64,000 nucleotides of DNA from Trogon surrucura (taxonomy: Eukaryota; Chordata; Aves; Trogoniformes; Trogonidae), in contig CM036632.1 of assembly GCA_020746105.1 (NCBI GenBank), positions 6,556,001 to 6,620,000 on the forward strand, in the 5' to 3' direction. Made by a program: the position numbers and the translations under genes. The notes beneath the pieces are model-generated. The model did no database searches. It was not told the origin of the DNA and saw only the letters and a program-made list of their open reading frames with translations. Numbering within the stretch: position 1 is the first letter of the stretch; every line of letters starts with the position of its first letter. Positions 34,264 through 47,516 of the stretch are shown here, in pieces.

Positions 34264-36134
34264 TACCAGTGAAGTGCTTCAGGAATCCCTCCATGCCCAA
34301 AGCAGCTGTTTTGCACCTGGTTTTATGGGAAACTGTGAAATGAGATTTTCTCAAGATTTTTTGGAGGTTGAGGATGGGATGAGACCTGATGAATTTAAAA
34401 CAACTACGTGAAGCTTTATTACTCAGGGAAAATCATAAACTCTGGAAGAATTCATTACTAGAAATCTAATGAACTATCGGGACCCCACTTTTCATGTTTT
34501 GATGTTTTACTGATTTCCAATAAATATTTTTAAGCAGGAAGACTAATTTTTAAACAGGGGACTAATTTTGTAAAAACCTTTCATACCAAGAGTAAGCCAG
34601 AAGAGATTTACTCTTCTGTGCATAAATAACAAAGAATAAAAATAATACTATAAACTGCTTTTCACTTATGCAAAATACTGTGCTAAGGCTGCTGGAAATT
34701 TTTCCATCAAGATGGAATCTGGATTGTTAGTCAAACATTTTTATTAGTATCTGCTTTAGTTACATTTCCATTTTCTGTTAGAAAACTGATATTTTTTTGG
34801 CTGAAAATTCTTCCCTCCTCCAGTTCCCAGCACAAAAATGTCCAACCATTTTCTCCTAAAGAGGTTTTTGGCTTTCAGGTTTCCGAGAAACAAGGCAAAT
34901 ATATCCACCGTATCCCTTGCCTAAGCCACTTGATTTTACTACAGCAGTGGGTAAGTTCACAGCTCAGTAGAAAAATAGTGTGCAATACATGCCAGCAGAT
35001 ATGCGGGAAAATCACATCTCTGCCTGCACAGCTTGCAGTGTGCAGAGAAGAAAGGGAGAGGAAGAGGAAAGGTGTGTGTAAGCAGACCTTTAGCTGTATT
35101 TTAGGAGCCCAGTTGTTCTTTCCCATGTAAGAACGCCAGTGAGAATATATGCCTTGGAGTGAAGTTTGGAAGAAGACAATCTGGGTGAGATAGGAGGGAA
35201 AATAAGTTGAAACAATGGTCAGGAGGTAAGTTGGAAGAATGACGGTAACTGGTGGAGGAGGGTGGGAAAGAGCAGGACAGAAGGGACCCCTCAGCCAGTG
35301 TCTCTGCAAGCAAGGAGAGCAAAGCCTGGTGTCAGAGCTGAGGAGGTGGCACAGAGCTTTGCCTCTCCCCATTGCTGCTGGTTTTCTGTGTGTAGGATTG
35401 CCCAGTTTTGTGTCCTGCCCAGGTTTCTCTAGGAAGGGAAGGTAGGAACAAGAAGACTTGAGTTCTCACCCTCCCCACCCACTGCTGGGACAGCAGTGTT
35501 GGTCCCGGGGCATTTACCCTTGTGGCAGACCAGTGACAGGGTGGCTGGTGGTACAGTGTACACTGTGGCCAAACTGCTAGTTGCAGAGAAAGTATTTACT
35601 GCAGTGAGAAAAAATACACAGATGCATTTCATTCTTCAACGATTAAATCACTAACAGGCAGCACAGCTGAGTGAGCCGAGCGATCCTGTTATATTTCAAA
35701 AGGTAGCTCCAAGGATTCATCTTCCCCACACTCCGTTCTCCCATATGTTGTGTGAATGAGATGGCTTCACTGAAGCTACTATCTCCTATCGGCAAGATGG
35801 GTATATCCCAGGATAGCTATTAAGTGAAATGTCAAAGTCCGACACTGCTGGTATATTTCCTCTCTCCCTGCCCCAAAAGTAAACTTTCTTTCTTCTCTCT
35901 GGCTGTCTCATGTATTAGCACACATGAAAATTTTACTGATATGAATTATATAAATCCACCCGTGAGGCTGTTCTGCAGTAGCACAGAATAGGGAGTCTCT
36001 ATTGTAGCACAGAAACACATCATGGATGAATGAATGTAACAGAACAACGGAAAATCATTGTCAGTCCATAGGCCAGCAAAATGTGCTGACCATAATTTAT
36101 TCATATTTGCTTAGGTTTCTCTTCTGATTCTGAC
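34264..36134. other. no recognisable gene; unique sequence
   Basis: The minus frame at 34875-35372 (165 codons) contains no recognisable domain and is overlapped by a plus frame. I see no RNA or repeat. Confidence 0.4.
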
Positions 36135-36176
36135 TAGTCATAAATTAGAAAAATAAATTAGTTATAAATTAGAAAA
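36135..36176. repeat. imperfect AT-rich tandem duplication
   Basis: The unit tagt(c/t)ataaattagaaaa occurs twice with a short aataaat spacer. Confidence 0.75.
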
Positions 36177-39100
36177 TCTGTTCAGCCATATCATGCATTC
36201 CAGGGAGAAATGCACCTTAAAAACTGATGTTAAACTTGTCTTCTCTTTGTCAATCCCCACTGGCTTCAGGAGGATGACAAACATCTTTGGTGAATTGCAT
36301 CCAAGCGGTGTAACGTGCCACCAGGTCTGTGGTAGCAGAAAGTAGCACCATTGCTCAAGTAGTCCCCAAACATCCAGCGGCCTCCTTCATTGCCTTGTTC
36401 ATACTGATATGGCTCAGACACACAGGAGCGATAGAGTGAGGAAGCAAAGAGGGTGACGGGAAGACCCTCACCTGGAAAGTGCTTGAAGTCTAGAGGTCGG
36501 GGCCCAGACCTCCAACATCTCCTGGGAGAGCACAGGCAACCCAAGAAGACTTTCACAAACAATGGTGGAGCAAAGCCCCATCCCAGATGGGTATTTGGAC
36601 AGGGTGCCCTGGTCCTGCCTGCCTGCCTCACCTGCAGGAGGAAGCAGAAGTGCCAGGAGTTTTCCTTGGAGCAATGATGAGAGAAGTAACAGAAACACCT
36701 TAGTTTAAGCCATCTCCTTATAACAGCTTATGGGGAAAAGAGCAGCTGTGTCTCTCACCAACGCTCCCTGAGAAGTTATAGATTTGGTCCCCTACCATCC
36801 CCAATCCACTTTCACTCAAACACCACTTAGACACACCATTAAGGTCTGTTCCTCAATAAACATTTCACTCTTTAGGAGGAGACAGAGCCCACCCAAGTCT
36901 GGCCAGACAGTGAAAATTTACTCCATGCTTGGCCGTCTGAGTCAGATACAAGAAAAAAATCATTGTGTGCATGAAAGTCCTTTTTGTCTTGTGTGTGGGG
37001 GTGGGGGGCCCTGCTGGCATTTCGATGAGCTTTTTTGTTTTCTTGTTGAAGTTCTCATTTATGCGCCATGCTCTATTGATAAGCTGGGGACACTTCTGAG
37101 AAGCCTCATATGGAGCCAGTCCCATTCATTTCCCGCAGCATGGAGAGACACAAGTAAAGGGCTGCACTATCGGTCTTCGCAGAAGATCTCTTGCTTGCAA
37201 GGGATTTGGGATTTCGTTCCCAATCTGTCTGAATCCACCAACCCCTTCTTCACTCAAAGGAGAGATCACCATAGATCAGTGAGGAAAGGTGGCACTGGCT
37301 CACAGAGCTTGGTAGGGGATGGAGGAGCATTTCGTATTCACGGTCTTTCCCCCATATAAGAAGACATTTGAGTGATAAACATGTTATTAGTTCTAGGTCA
37401 TAAAAATCGAAATGCAGATCTACATTTTCTGAATGTAGTGTTCCTTCCTGGGGGCTTTTTATATTCACTGGATGCTTTAGTTCGTTGGGTAAGACCACTG
37501 AGGAAAACCTGGCTTATATTTTAGGTGAACGTGCTGCCACAAAATCCTTTGAAGTTAACCAGCCTATGGCATCTTCAGGTTTCTTACTGAAACCCCTCCC
37601 TGTCTGCTGCAAGAAACAAGGGTTGCATATGTGAGGGAAGAAGCAAAGTGAAATTTGAGCTAAGTTACCCAGTGATTTCATGGTCATCTTCCCTTCCGCT
37701 GAGGTGGTCAGAGAAGGATGTTAGTGTCAGTGACACTCTCCAGCTAAACCTCTGCTCCTTTCCCTGGATGAAAGCCAAAGGCAGGAAAGGAAAACCAAGA
37801 AACCATCAGTGCTAGAGCCCAGCCAATAGGCATGGAGCTGTGCGCAGGCAGGAGACCATGGGATGTGATGGACAAAGAAGAATACGTGTTGGCAACAAGC
37901 GCTCAATTCACATTTTACACAAAATGCGGCAGGAAGGTTTCCCAATGAGTTCAACATTTGGTCAGGGGATATGAGTTGCTATAAACAGATTTGTAATTAC
38001 GCTAGTGACTAAGTCAGCCTCCTCCTCTATCAGCAGGCTGGTAACAGCAGAGGAACAGTCAGCTCGAGCTGTTTTCAGAGCCGCTTTCCTGAATGGAAGG
38101 AGAGGGTGCCGGTCAACAGCTGCCTCTGCCCTTGAGGCTGGGATGAGGCCCAGGCAAAGCCATAAGAGATGCCGTTGAGATAAAACTTGGATGACTTGGT
38201 TGCTTTGGTGATAACTGGCATATTGGGCCCTAATTGTTTAGGTGACTGATGACTTTGTTTGGAGTGGGACAGGTAGGCAGCAGCCTGGTTCGCATGGACT
38301 TTGAAATGCAAGCCACAATGCAAGGAACTGGGCTGCTCTCAGCTGCTGATCATCTTTCCAACAAGGCAGTGCTGTTTCCAGGCATCTTTAGAAAATAAGT
38401 CCTGAGATCTGAGATTAACATTTCCCAATATGTCTAAATAACTTTGGGGCCTATTTTCTAGTATTAGCTTTTTTTAGCAACCACAGTGGTAGCTTGGATG
38501 ATAGATTATTGGTTTTGATTAAGAAATTACCCAGGTAAGTCTTCCAAAAAGCCATGAAGCTGTTGTTTGAAACTACTTCTGGATTTCCAAGGGGTTCTGC
38601 TTTGGTATCCGCTGTATGGGGTCTTCTTTTCCTGATGGCTACGTGAAGAAGGTCCCAAATTTTTCTCTCTTGAAGTACGGGGTCATGGTACAGAAGACGC
38701 TGAGAACCGCTGGTCTATATTTATAATTTCCTATTTTGTGCCAGCCCTGTTATCGTTCTCCTAATATACAGTAGTTTTATCTTCCCAGGGGTCTACTTCC
38801 TTTGAAATACTTTCTTGGTCTTTTTTTCTTCTTCTTCGCATTTTTGCACTGACATAATTTGATTGAAAATAAACTTTTTTTTTAACTTTGTTTTGTATAA
38901 AACAGGCATTTTTGAATCAAGATATTGCTACATTTCCCAAGACCTAATTGTATTTAGGCCTGGTTGTTCTTTATTTAAAATCCATGGCTAAATTCCTGTC
39001 AATGCAGTAAGAGCAAGTTCTATAAAGAAAAAGAAAAAAAGATTTGTAGGATTATGGAAAGAATGGATTATTACATAAGCTTTTTCTAAAATGGAAAGAG

Positions 39101-39692
39101 GTAATTAACCAATTGGACTGGGCTTGCACAACCTATTTATCTATCAGGTATTGTGAACATTTCTATACATTTCCGTTATTCATTTCTAATTCCCCGTGGA
39201 GCCAGCAATATTTCCAAAAATACTTAGGCAGAGGGTGAATGTATTGATGTCCTACTAAATGATACCTTGCCTATGTATTTTCATGATACAGTCACAGCTG
39301 GAAAGTTAGCATCATTTAAAAAAAAAATTAAAAAAATTCTGAAATCTGTGTCATTGTTCTCCTACAATATCTAGGCCAGAGACTGCAAATCACATGACGC
39401 AGACACCTCCTGGGAGAGCCAGGTGGAGGAGCAGGAAACCAAAGAGCAACGACGCTGCGCTGTGCCCAGCTGTGGCACTGGTCTGAACCAGTTGGCTGTT
39501 CAGCAAGTTGCCATAAGTGCATTGGCCATGAAAGGGTACTTGGAGACAAATTTTGGCTTCACATCAGACATTAACTGTGTGGCTGTAGGAGCAGTCAGCT
39601 GGTTTACTACCTAATAACCAGAGAGGGATTTAAAAAAATAGTAAAAAAATCTTTGGAAAATGCCTAGACAGGGAATAAGTGGCAATTTTCCA
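36177..39692. other. no recognisable gene; unique sequence
   Basis: Open frames at 36266-36631 (-) and 36784-37359 (+, 191 codons) have no recognisable domain and overlap frames on the opposite strand. AT-rich, repeat-free sequence at 39060-39260 could be constrained, but this is untested. Confidence 0.4.
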
Positions 39693-39703
39693 TTAATTAA
39701 TTA
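39693..39703. promoter_or_regulatory. tandem homeodomain cores TTAATTAATTA
   Basis: Tandem TTAAT/TAATTA cores are followed by a further 'gaattaag'. This is the type of site used by homeodomain dimers, but common in AT-rich DNA. Confidence 0.15.
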
Positions 39704-42700
39704 GGAATTAAGTAGGAAACCAAGATAAACTCTTCTGCTTGCGCATTTCACTTGTCATTAGGACTTGTTCTTTGGGTGAAGAGCCATCACTTCCAAGGCA
39801 GGACAACGGGTCCCTGCCCTTGTGCCTGGCTCTTGGCACTGCCCCAGCACGAGGGGTTAATGGTGAGAGCAGCGAGTGGACTGAAAATGGTTTCAGCCCA
39901 AAATACAGCCCTTGCATCAGAGACCCTGTGTTGCGAAGGGGATACCGCGTTGCTCAACGTCCTTAGTGACCGTTGATTTTTAGAAAGTTTTAGCAATAAC
40001 TGGTGTTTGGAAGCCTGGGCTGGCAGCAGGAACTAGTGCTGATTTACCCTTCCCACATGTGGGGATAGGTCTGCCTGGGTCTTCTGTTCTTAATTTCCAT
40101 CTTTCTCCAGTAGTGTCAGCCACATTTGGATTACCAGGACACAGCGTGACAGCATAGCCTTAAGGACCGAGCTGTTTCTGACCCAGGGCTGAGCATTTCT
40201 GCTTTTATTTTATTTTATCCAGGACTGATGCTGTAGGAAGTTAATATTAAAGTCACGTCACTGAATCACTGTATTTCCCAGTACATCCTTCAAGCAGGCT
40301 TTGCTTATTCCTCATGGAGGTGCTCACACACACAAGACCATTAGTTTTCGAGATGCCAACACTGAAACAACCTTTCCAAAGCATCTGTACATACGCCATC
40401 CTTTTGTCCTCCTCCCTTCTCCCACCCCTTGCCATTCCTTAAGCCTCCAGAGAAATGACAGTGTGAAAGTTTGGATGGAAAACAAGCAAAGAGCTGCGGC
40501 CACTGCTTTCACCTGCTATGAGGTGCGCAATGGCCAGAGGCTGTAAAGATTTTCTTGATTCGTCTAGGAGGAGAGTCTCATGTGAGCTCTCAAAATAGGA
40601 TTTTAGCAAGCCAGAGCTGAATTTCGTCCCAGTCCCTCTCTCTGCTGGAGAAGGAAAAACTTGATATTAACGTAAGAGGTGAGGTTAGCTCAGGAATCTC
40701 TGCCAAGAGAGGCTGAAATCCCTGTTGTACATTTTGAAGAGCTGGAGCATGATGGTTACAGGATGGGGTAGATGCCCAAATCTGTGGAGTTTCAGCTGGA
40801 ACCGAATGGCTGATGTGCCCTTGAAAATCCCAGCCTGCAATTCCTCCCTGCTGCAGTTACAACAGCACAAAGACAATGTGGTAATGTCTGCTGCGTTACA
40901 GAATCTCTTTATCTGGGGGAAAAAAAAAAAAAGTCCTGTCAGACTAATCAGGGAATTAGCAGTATTACAAAAGTGCTCCTCACAAATGCTAAAATGCAGA
41001 CATGACTCAGATTAATTTTCAGATCAGAAAACTTATCTTTCTAGTGTGCAGCACTCGCTTGTGAGAGAGGTTTCTGGCTTTAATGCGGATTTGTTTGGTG
41101 GCACTTGGCAGAGAAACAGAGGACTTTTTTTAAAAAAGAAATTATTATTATTTCAATATCTACTGGAAAGGATTTAGCAACCTTTTAGAAACATTAAATT
41201 TTCTCTATTTTGGGGAGATTTTTGACCTTTCTTAAAGACTTTAATTGTCCAGGATTGTCACATCTGATTTCTTTAAATACGCATAAGAGGAAAAACTCAC
41301 AAAGCAAATGAAAGGTTAGTGAACTTTGCTTTATTTTGCTCACAATGCGAACTTTCAAATGATTGGAAAATAATTTCCTTCTATTCTGAATGATAGAAGT
41401 TAAAGATAGGAATGACCTATTAGATCACTGTGAGCATTTCCTTGACAATGTGGTTCTGTTTCAGTAATCGGAAGAAAGGAACACGAATTTCGGGGTCTGA
41501 GCTGTTCCTAGGGCCAGTAGTGGTGTGTGGAGACCCTCGTCGTGAGGAAGACCTGAGCCAACTCAGCAGGGGCCGGATGCCTTCACCACCCGCCTCCTGT
41601 TTGGTGGCTTTATGAAATGAATGAGTTGGGTCTGTCCGATGCAGGGTGACCGGGGATGAATAGCACAAAAAGCACGGCTATGACTGCTCCATTTATTGGC
41701 TGTTTTGGCAGCATGGCTGAATAGCAAATGGATGTGGAAACTCCTCAGAAATTCCCGAACAGGGACCTAGCTATGTGGAGGAACCTGCACTTCCTTCACC
41801 CTTTGACATTTTGTTATTAACTACTGATTCGGAAATACATAGTCCATCTGATGAGCACAAAGAGGGCTAGCTTAGCACAACAATCATTTTGTTGGTTAAA
41901 AACACCCGCCTATGCTCCAGTGCTCACATGACAAAATTTGTTTTCCACAATGTTTCCTGGGCACAGCTTAACTGCAAGGCAATTTTTTTTAATATATTTT
42001 TTTTCTCTCTTTTATATCCCTAAATCAGTATTATATTAGTAGACTGTATTTTGTATGACAGGAACAGACTTCTTCTTGTCCAGTTTGCAAGTAATCACGG
42101 AAAATCTCTTAGCATATCTCAAAACTGGAAAATTGTTACTCCACAGTGTTCAGCTCCTGCCCATTGGCTCTCCAACAACTCCTTGGAACAACCTCATTCA
42201 GTTCGAGGATTTTACACAGCCAGTCTGCCCTGCAGCTTAAAGGTCCTTAAACGATATTGGAGGGGTTTGCTTCCTGTACCTCTCCAGAGGGCGACAGACA
42301 CAGCTACTGCTATTCCAGTTCAAATTATCCCGAGCCTTCATGACACCTTAATGACTTTGGCTGAGGCTGGCTCCATGCTACCGTGCAGCAGGGGTGATGT
42401 GTAAGGCACATAGTGCCAGCTGCCCGTCCAGTGCACTCCAGAAGCTACGATGGCACCTCCTCAGCAAGCTGAGCGAATGCTGCATATTCAAACACTATTG
42501 ATGTTAATCTTCATAAAGCTGAGCTGTGTCCCATAAACACCATCAGAGACCTTCTTATGGATCCAGAATAAAATCTTCCTTCTTTTAGGAGATGGAAGAG
42601 GAGTCGGATACTGTCCCAAGTGTGCCAAGGGAGACTCTAGTGGGAGCCAAGCTGTCATAATGTGCTGGTTACAGCAAAATGCAAGTTGCAGAAGCAGCTG

Positions 42701-45000
42701 TTTTGTTATCAGAGACTTGAGTGTGATATGCGGAGTTTGGATATGTAATACAGCTGTAGAGGCTCACATCTGAAATGTAATAAGATCTGAAGACGCTGAG
42801 GTTGTTCAGGCATTGTTTTGTCGCTGGTAATGTCCCGTCAGGTTAAATCCAGACCTGTGGGCTGTGCTGCATCCACAAGCATGGAGGAGCGAACTGAAAA
42901 AGAGGAGGACCTGCTGAGGGCTGGGCAAGGAGCAAGGTGATGTCCAGCTACAGTGTGGTGTCCTCATGCAAGTGGCCTGGCTGGGATATGGGCGTGCTGA
43001 CTCTGCACACCACTCACGTGGCTTTCTCTTGTTTAAAAGTGGTCTTTTGCTGGTGACTATCACTTTGGTATCACTGCTTGCTCAAAGCGAGGCAGTTCCC
43101 TGTGCTGCAGGAGATGCAGTTGAGGTAGAGAATTTCCTGGAAGCTTGAAAACCAAGCTGATGTCAGTGCATGTCCTGGTGGCCAAATCCAGGTCGTGGTT
43201 GAAAGAAGAAACAGATCCACATGTGCTGAACCCTGTGAGAACTGCAAGGCTACAGGAATGGAGAAACACAGGTCTGGAAAGCCCAGCCTGCATGCTGTCT
43301 CAGGTATCACACCCAGTATTCCCTCACTGATCCTAGAAATTACTTTCTTTCTGACCCCTCTCCTTCTGTCTCTCTTGAGTGTGGCACCAGAGAAATACAG
43401 AAGCTGTCATAAGGCAGTTAGCTGAATTCCTCTGGAGCTGTATGTCTGGTGCCAGTCCGGATTTGTCCTCAGGCTGCAAAGACATCTCCACATGCTGTCT
43501 GGTGCATCTCACAGCCTTCGGTGGTAGTTCCTTATGGAGTGGGGTAAATGCCACAAAGACAAAGATTTATTTCATGTGTATAATGCCTCCTTAAAAGACT
43601 CAGATGGAAGAAACAAACACAATGACAGAAAAAACCCTTTTAGCCAGTGCATGCCCATTTACATGCCTGAATGGAAGTGCCCGGTGACTCTTGAGATGCC
43701 TCTGGAAGCTTCAGTCAGAGTATTTCTTAAAAGGCCTCACAAAGAGTTCAGTTTGACTTGGAGTTTTCCCAGCATGGTCTTAGCTGCAGAGCATTTAATT
43801 CTCTTGAAATACGTAGATTTTGTTTAGTCCTTGTGTATTTGTGGAATTTTGCACATCCTGGAGAAACCCCTCTATTTCCCAGATTTTGAGAACGCTGTTC
43901 TCTAATAAATTTCTGCTATATTTATCTCATCATTTGTGTTTTCTACTTGTTATTCTTTGCTCTGACACAAGTTACTTTTGGCTGGGCCAGCCCTTTGAGC
44001 TCTCTTGCTTTCTCTCTGTTTCCCAGTGTTTCTTTTGAAATTATATGCAGGAGCACATATTTCACCTTGGCATTTGGCAGCCCCTTCCCCTCTTATCTGG
44101 TATTAATGAGCTTTTAGAAATGTCCTGCAGTAGCCTTGCCTGACTGCTGGGTGTCTAAGTCTTTTAATAGCTCTGCTGAGTTTAATTTTACTTGATTTTG
44201 CTGCTTCGTTTTTATATGCATGCCAGACAGCTCATCCCCTCAAGAATGTTCTGAAGGCATCCTCTGCCGTAATAAATAACAGAAGTGATAGTTAAAGTAT
44301 ACATATATAAATAATGTTTGCTCTAGAGTGTGAGTTCGCCTTGCAAATATGAAAATGTGACTGAAGGCCTGCACCTCTGCATCCAGATCCTTGTACAGTG
44401 AAATGAACTGGAATGTGCTGCAGCGATTTTCTTTGATAATGTCTGGCTTATAATTTACTTTTGGCTGAAACCATCAGTGAGGAAAATCCATCTGAATAGC
44501 TTTGTAAGAACGCTTTATTTTGCCGGTGCTGCAGGCTGCAAGTTTCACACTCTGAGGCTAAATCCCTTTCGTATCGTCCAGGTCCTGGGGAGAGACATCT
44601 ATTTAGAAGTAGCTGAAATGAAGCACAGAAACAAACTGTAAGTGATTTTTGGCATTAGAAGTGCAGTGACTGTAAAGCAGTGGCTCAGCTCCATATTTTA
44701 ATAGGCTTTAACGTATCAATTATAGTGCTGAGTAGTAATTAGGGCTACCCAGCGAAATGCAGAGTGACCTCTAAACCATTCCAAAGTTGTGGGAGCTGTT
44801 GGGAAGGGGGATTTAGGAGCAGACTGGATTCTGGTAATCATACCACGGGGCACAAAGGAGAAAATGTGACTATTAAAAGTTGCGTTTTGCTTCAGCAATG
44901 CCAGCAAGCCTTGCCTACCCTCTGAAGGTGAATTCTTCCCGCAGCACGAAGCTAAGTAAATGGGCTGAGCTGTGGATAACTCTTCTGGGACCACAAGCAA
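39704..45000. other. no recognisable gene or confident repeat
   Basis: An A run lies at 40920-40932. Frames such as 42051-42404 (+) are unrecognised. I see no CR1, MIR or palindromic relic in this stretch. Confidence 0.4.
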
Positions 45001-45130
45001 CAGCGTGCTCATCCGACCAGCCTGCCCAACCTCCGCCTGCTCCATTAAATGAAACGCATCTAAAAGCCCTGCACCGCTCGCTCGGCCGCGCTCAGCTGCT
45101 CGGGAAGCCTCCAGGGAGAGCGGGTGAAAG
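45001..45130. other. small CpG-dense patch
   Basis: Eleven CpGs occur in 130 bases, six of them within about 35 bases (accgctcgctcggccgcgct). It is too short for a CpG island. Overlapping frames on both strands reflect low stop density in GC-rich sequence. It could be an unmethylated regulatory element or chance. Confidence 0.3.
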
Positions 45131-47448
45131 CTGAGAGCTGGGGAATGCTGCTTCTCTTTTCAGTGTGGCCTAAAGACACCCCTAAAATTCCACGGTACAA
45201 AGGGATGCCCAGCCTCCAGATATGCTCCTTCCACCCTGCGTTCAGCTGGGGAAGCTGTGCTGATTCTGGCTCAGAAAGGGGCACTCCAGAATTTCAGAGA
45301 ACAGGGGCATTGCAGCCCCTTAACAATAATTATGTTAAGAGCTATGCAGACCACAAAATTGCAACTTGCTGGTTGTTTTCTACTCAAATTGCCCTAGAGA
45401 CAGAACGAAATGTCCCCTGGTAGCATGGATGTTTGGTCGTAGGTATGGCAACCTACATCCATGTGAGTCTGTCTGGTCAGTCCCGTATTCCTGAATGAGC
45501 CAAGCCCCAAACCTTCTTTTGTTTTTGGGGTGGAGTCAAAGCGTGAAACACTTCTCCAACATTTGTAACTGGTGATCAGTGATCATTTATAAGCTAAGGA
45601 AATATTTATTTTAAAGCGTAAACTGAGCAGCGTGAATTTTTTGCCCAGGATATTCCTCTTGATGTTACTATTCTGATACGCCGAAGTTCATTGGTATAAA
45701 TAGGGTGCAGTTGTCATCACATTTAACTAAAAAAAGCCCTCCTCAGTTGACAGCATAGGTATCATAAAGTCACGTCACCCCCTACTAAGTAATTTTCATT
45801 CGAGCTGTATGGAAGCCTCTGAATGACAATTCTGCTTTTCTGGCCTTGGCTGGCATGTAATTTAGGAGCAGGGGAAGACTTTCAGAAGCAAAGATTTGTA
45901 GGCTTGACACAGAGCACCGATGAATCATATACTTGAAAACTTTCTCCACCATAGTCGAAAACAAAAATCACATACAAACCAAAAATGCGAAGTGGGCCCC
46001 CTGGATGTGACATGGCTTGGCTCATCTCCAGGAGACTTCAGCAATCTTCTAGCACAGTTGGAAACACGCCAGCAAGTGTCCTTCATGAGGGTGGAGGGAA
46101 TGAGACGTTTGCAAGAACTCTTCATGTAAGATCCTACAGAACGAAATGGCTATACTCATGAAGAACAAGATGAAAGTTCACCCCATTTTAGGAATTGGTC
46201 TTGTCTATCCAGCAAAATATATTGACTCTGTTACTGTTCTGCCTGAATGAGTTGTAATCTTTAATGCATTTATTTTTGTGAGTAGGAAGGACTGATATTT
46301 GTGCTTCAGATGGTGAAGACATGAATGGGAAAGCAGTATTATACTCTACGCATATTAGCATTGCTAGTCTCAGCAGCAGAGTAAGTCAGGAGAAGTTTTA
46401 CTTGAGTATATTTGAGCATAAAAAACTAAAGGCGAGGAGAGTCAGTCTGTTTGAGGGTAGGGAGAACTGCCAAGACTCTACTGGATAAGTAACACGTAGT
46501 AAATGCTTAGAGTCACCTTGCCAGACAAATATTTGCCTTTCACTTTGAATGAAGACCAAATCATGTTCTAACTAGTAGAACCAAGAAATTCCACACATTT
46601 TAGCTTGTGTTGAGTGTCCTACAGAAACTCCCATGCGAAGTGTATGAGTGTAGACTTCGGGGGTTTGCTGGACAGACAGAAGAAAAAAAAGAATAACTCA
46701 GGAGGATATTTTAGTGGAGGAAAAAAATCAGAGGGAAAACTGGAAATTTGGAACAGGGTGGAAAAAAGCTTTGTAAATGAGTGCGGGTAAATGCACTGCT
46801 GTTACTTGGTGGACAGTCTTCATATTTAGTGATAGTCAGAGGGGTGGAATCCACGAGTCAAAGTCTCTGGGGAAACACTGGAGAGGAATTATGTCTCCTC
46901 CCTAGATCAGATTAGCTCTGAAAAATATGTTATGTGAAGAATTAATCTAGAGTAAAGTCCACAGTCCCTGGACATTTCCAGTAATTTTTATCGACCATGT
47001 AAACTTCCTTCTCTTGTTCAGTGAGCCAAATGCAGAAGACCATGGTAAACAAAGGCCAGCAGTAGAATTGTTCTTTTTGTGACAGATATGACCCCGGTGT
47101 CATTATTTAAGGACTACACTTAAGGGCAATACTCATTCTTCTTGGGTCATTGCTCTGTCTGCTGTAATAGCCTTTTATGACCAATTTTGGAAATAACTGA
47201 TTTTATCAGTTGTTACTAGGTGAATAGCTCTAGCTGAACTTCAGTGCAACAGACTCAATTTTAATGAAAATATAAAAAATAAAGGAGGAAGGCTAAGATG
47301 GGCCAGCTAATTGACCACTGGGGCTAAGTGAGAGCCGAATTCAGATGTCGGTTGTGACCTCTGTTCAGTACAGACTTCACTTCTGTGTTTTTCTGTTGCT
47401 TTAAAATGAGCCAGAAACGACACCTTCACAATTCCTCTCGGGAAACCT
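45131..47448. other. no recognisable gene; unique sequence
   Basis: I see nothing that supports an exon, RNA or repeat. Confidence 0.4.
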
Positions 47449-47516
47449 GGGATCCAGAGCCCTCTGCATTCAGTAGGAATCTTTCCATTGACTTTGATGG
47501 CCTTTGGACTAGACCC
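47449..47516. repeat. palindromic sauropsid MITE-like relic, copy 8
   Basis: The ends 'gggatccagagcc' and 'ggactagaccc' are imperfect inverted partners. The centre 'ctttccattgactttgatgg' followed by 'cctttgga' matches the remembered ttcccattgacttcaatggcctttgga type. It is diverged but ordered. Confidence 0.65.

Noticed and set aside
34875..35372. 165-codon minus-strand open frame
   Set aside because: The translation is low-complexity, serine/leucine/proline-rich and matches nothing known; plus-strand frames overlap it.
36784..37359. 191-codon plus-strand open frame
   Set aside because: No recognisable domain, overlaps open frames on the other strand, and lengths like this are expected a few times by chance in a 64 kb window.
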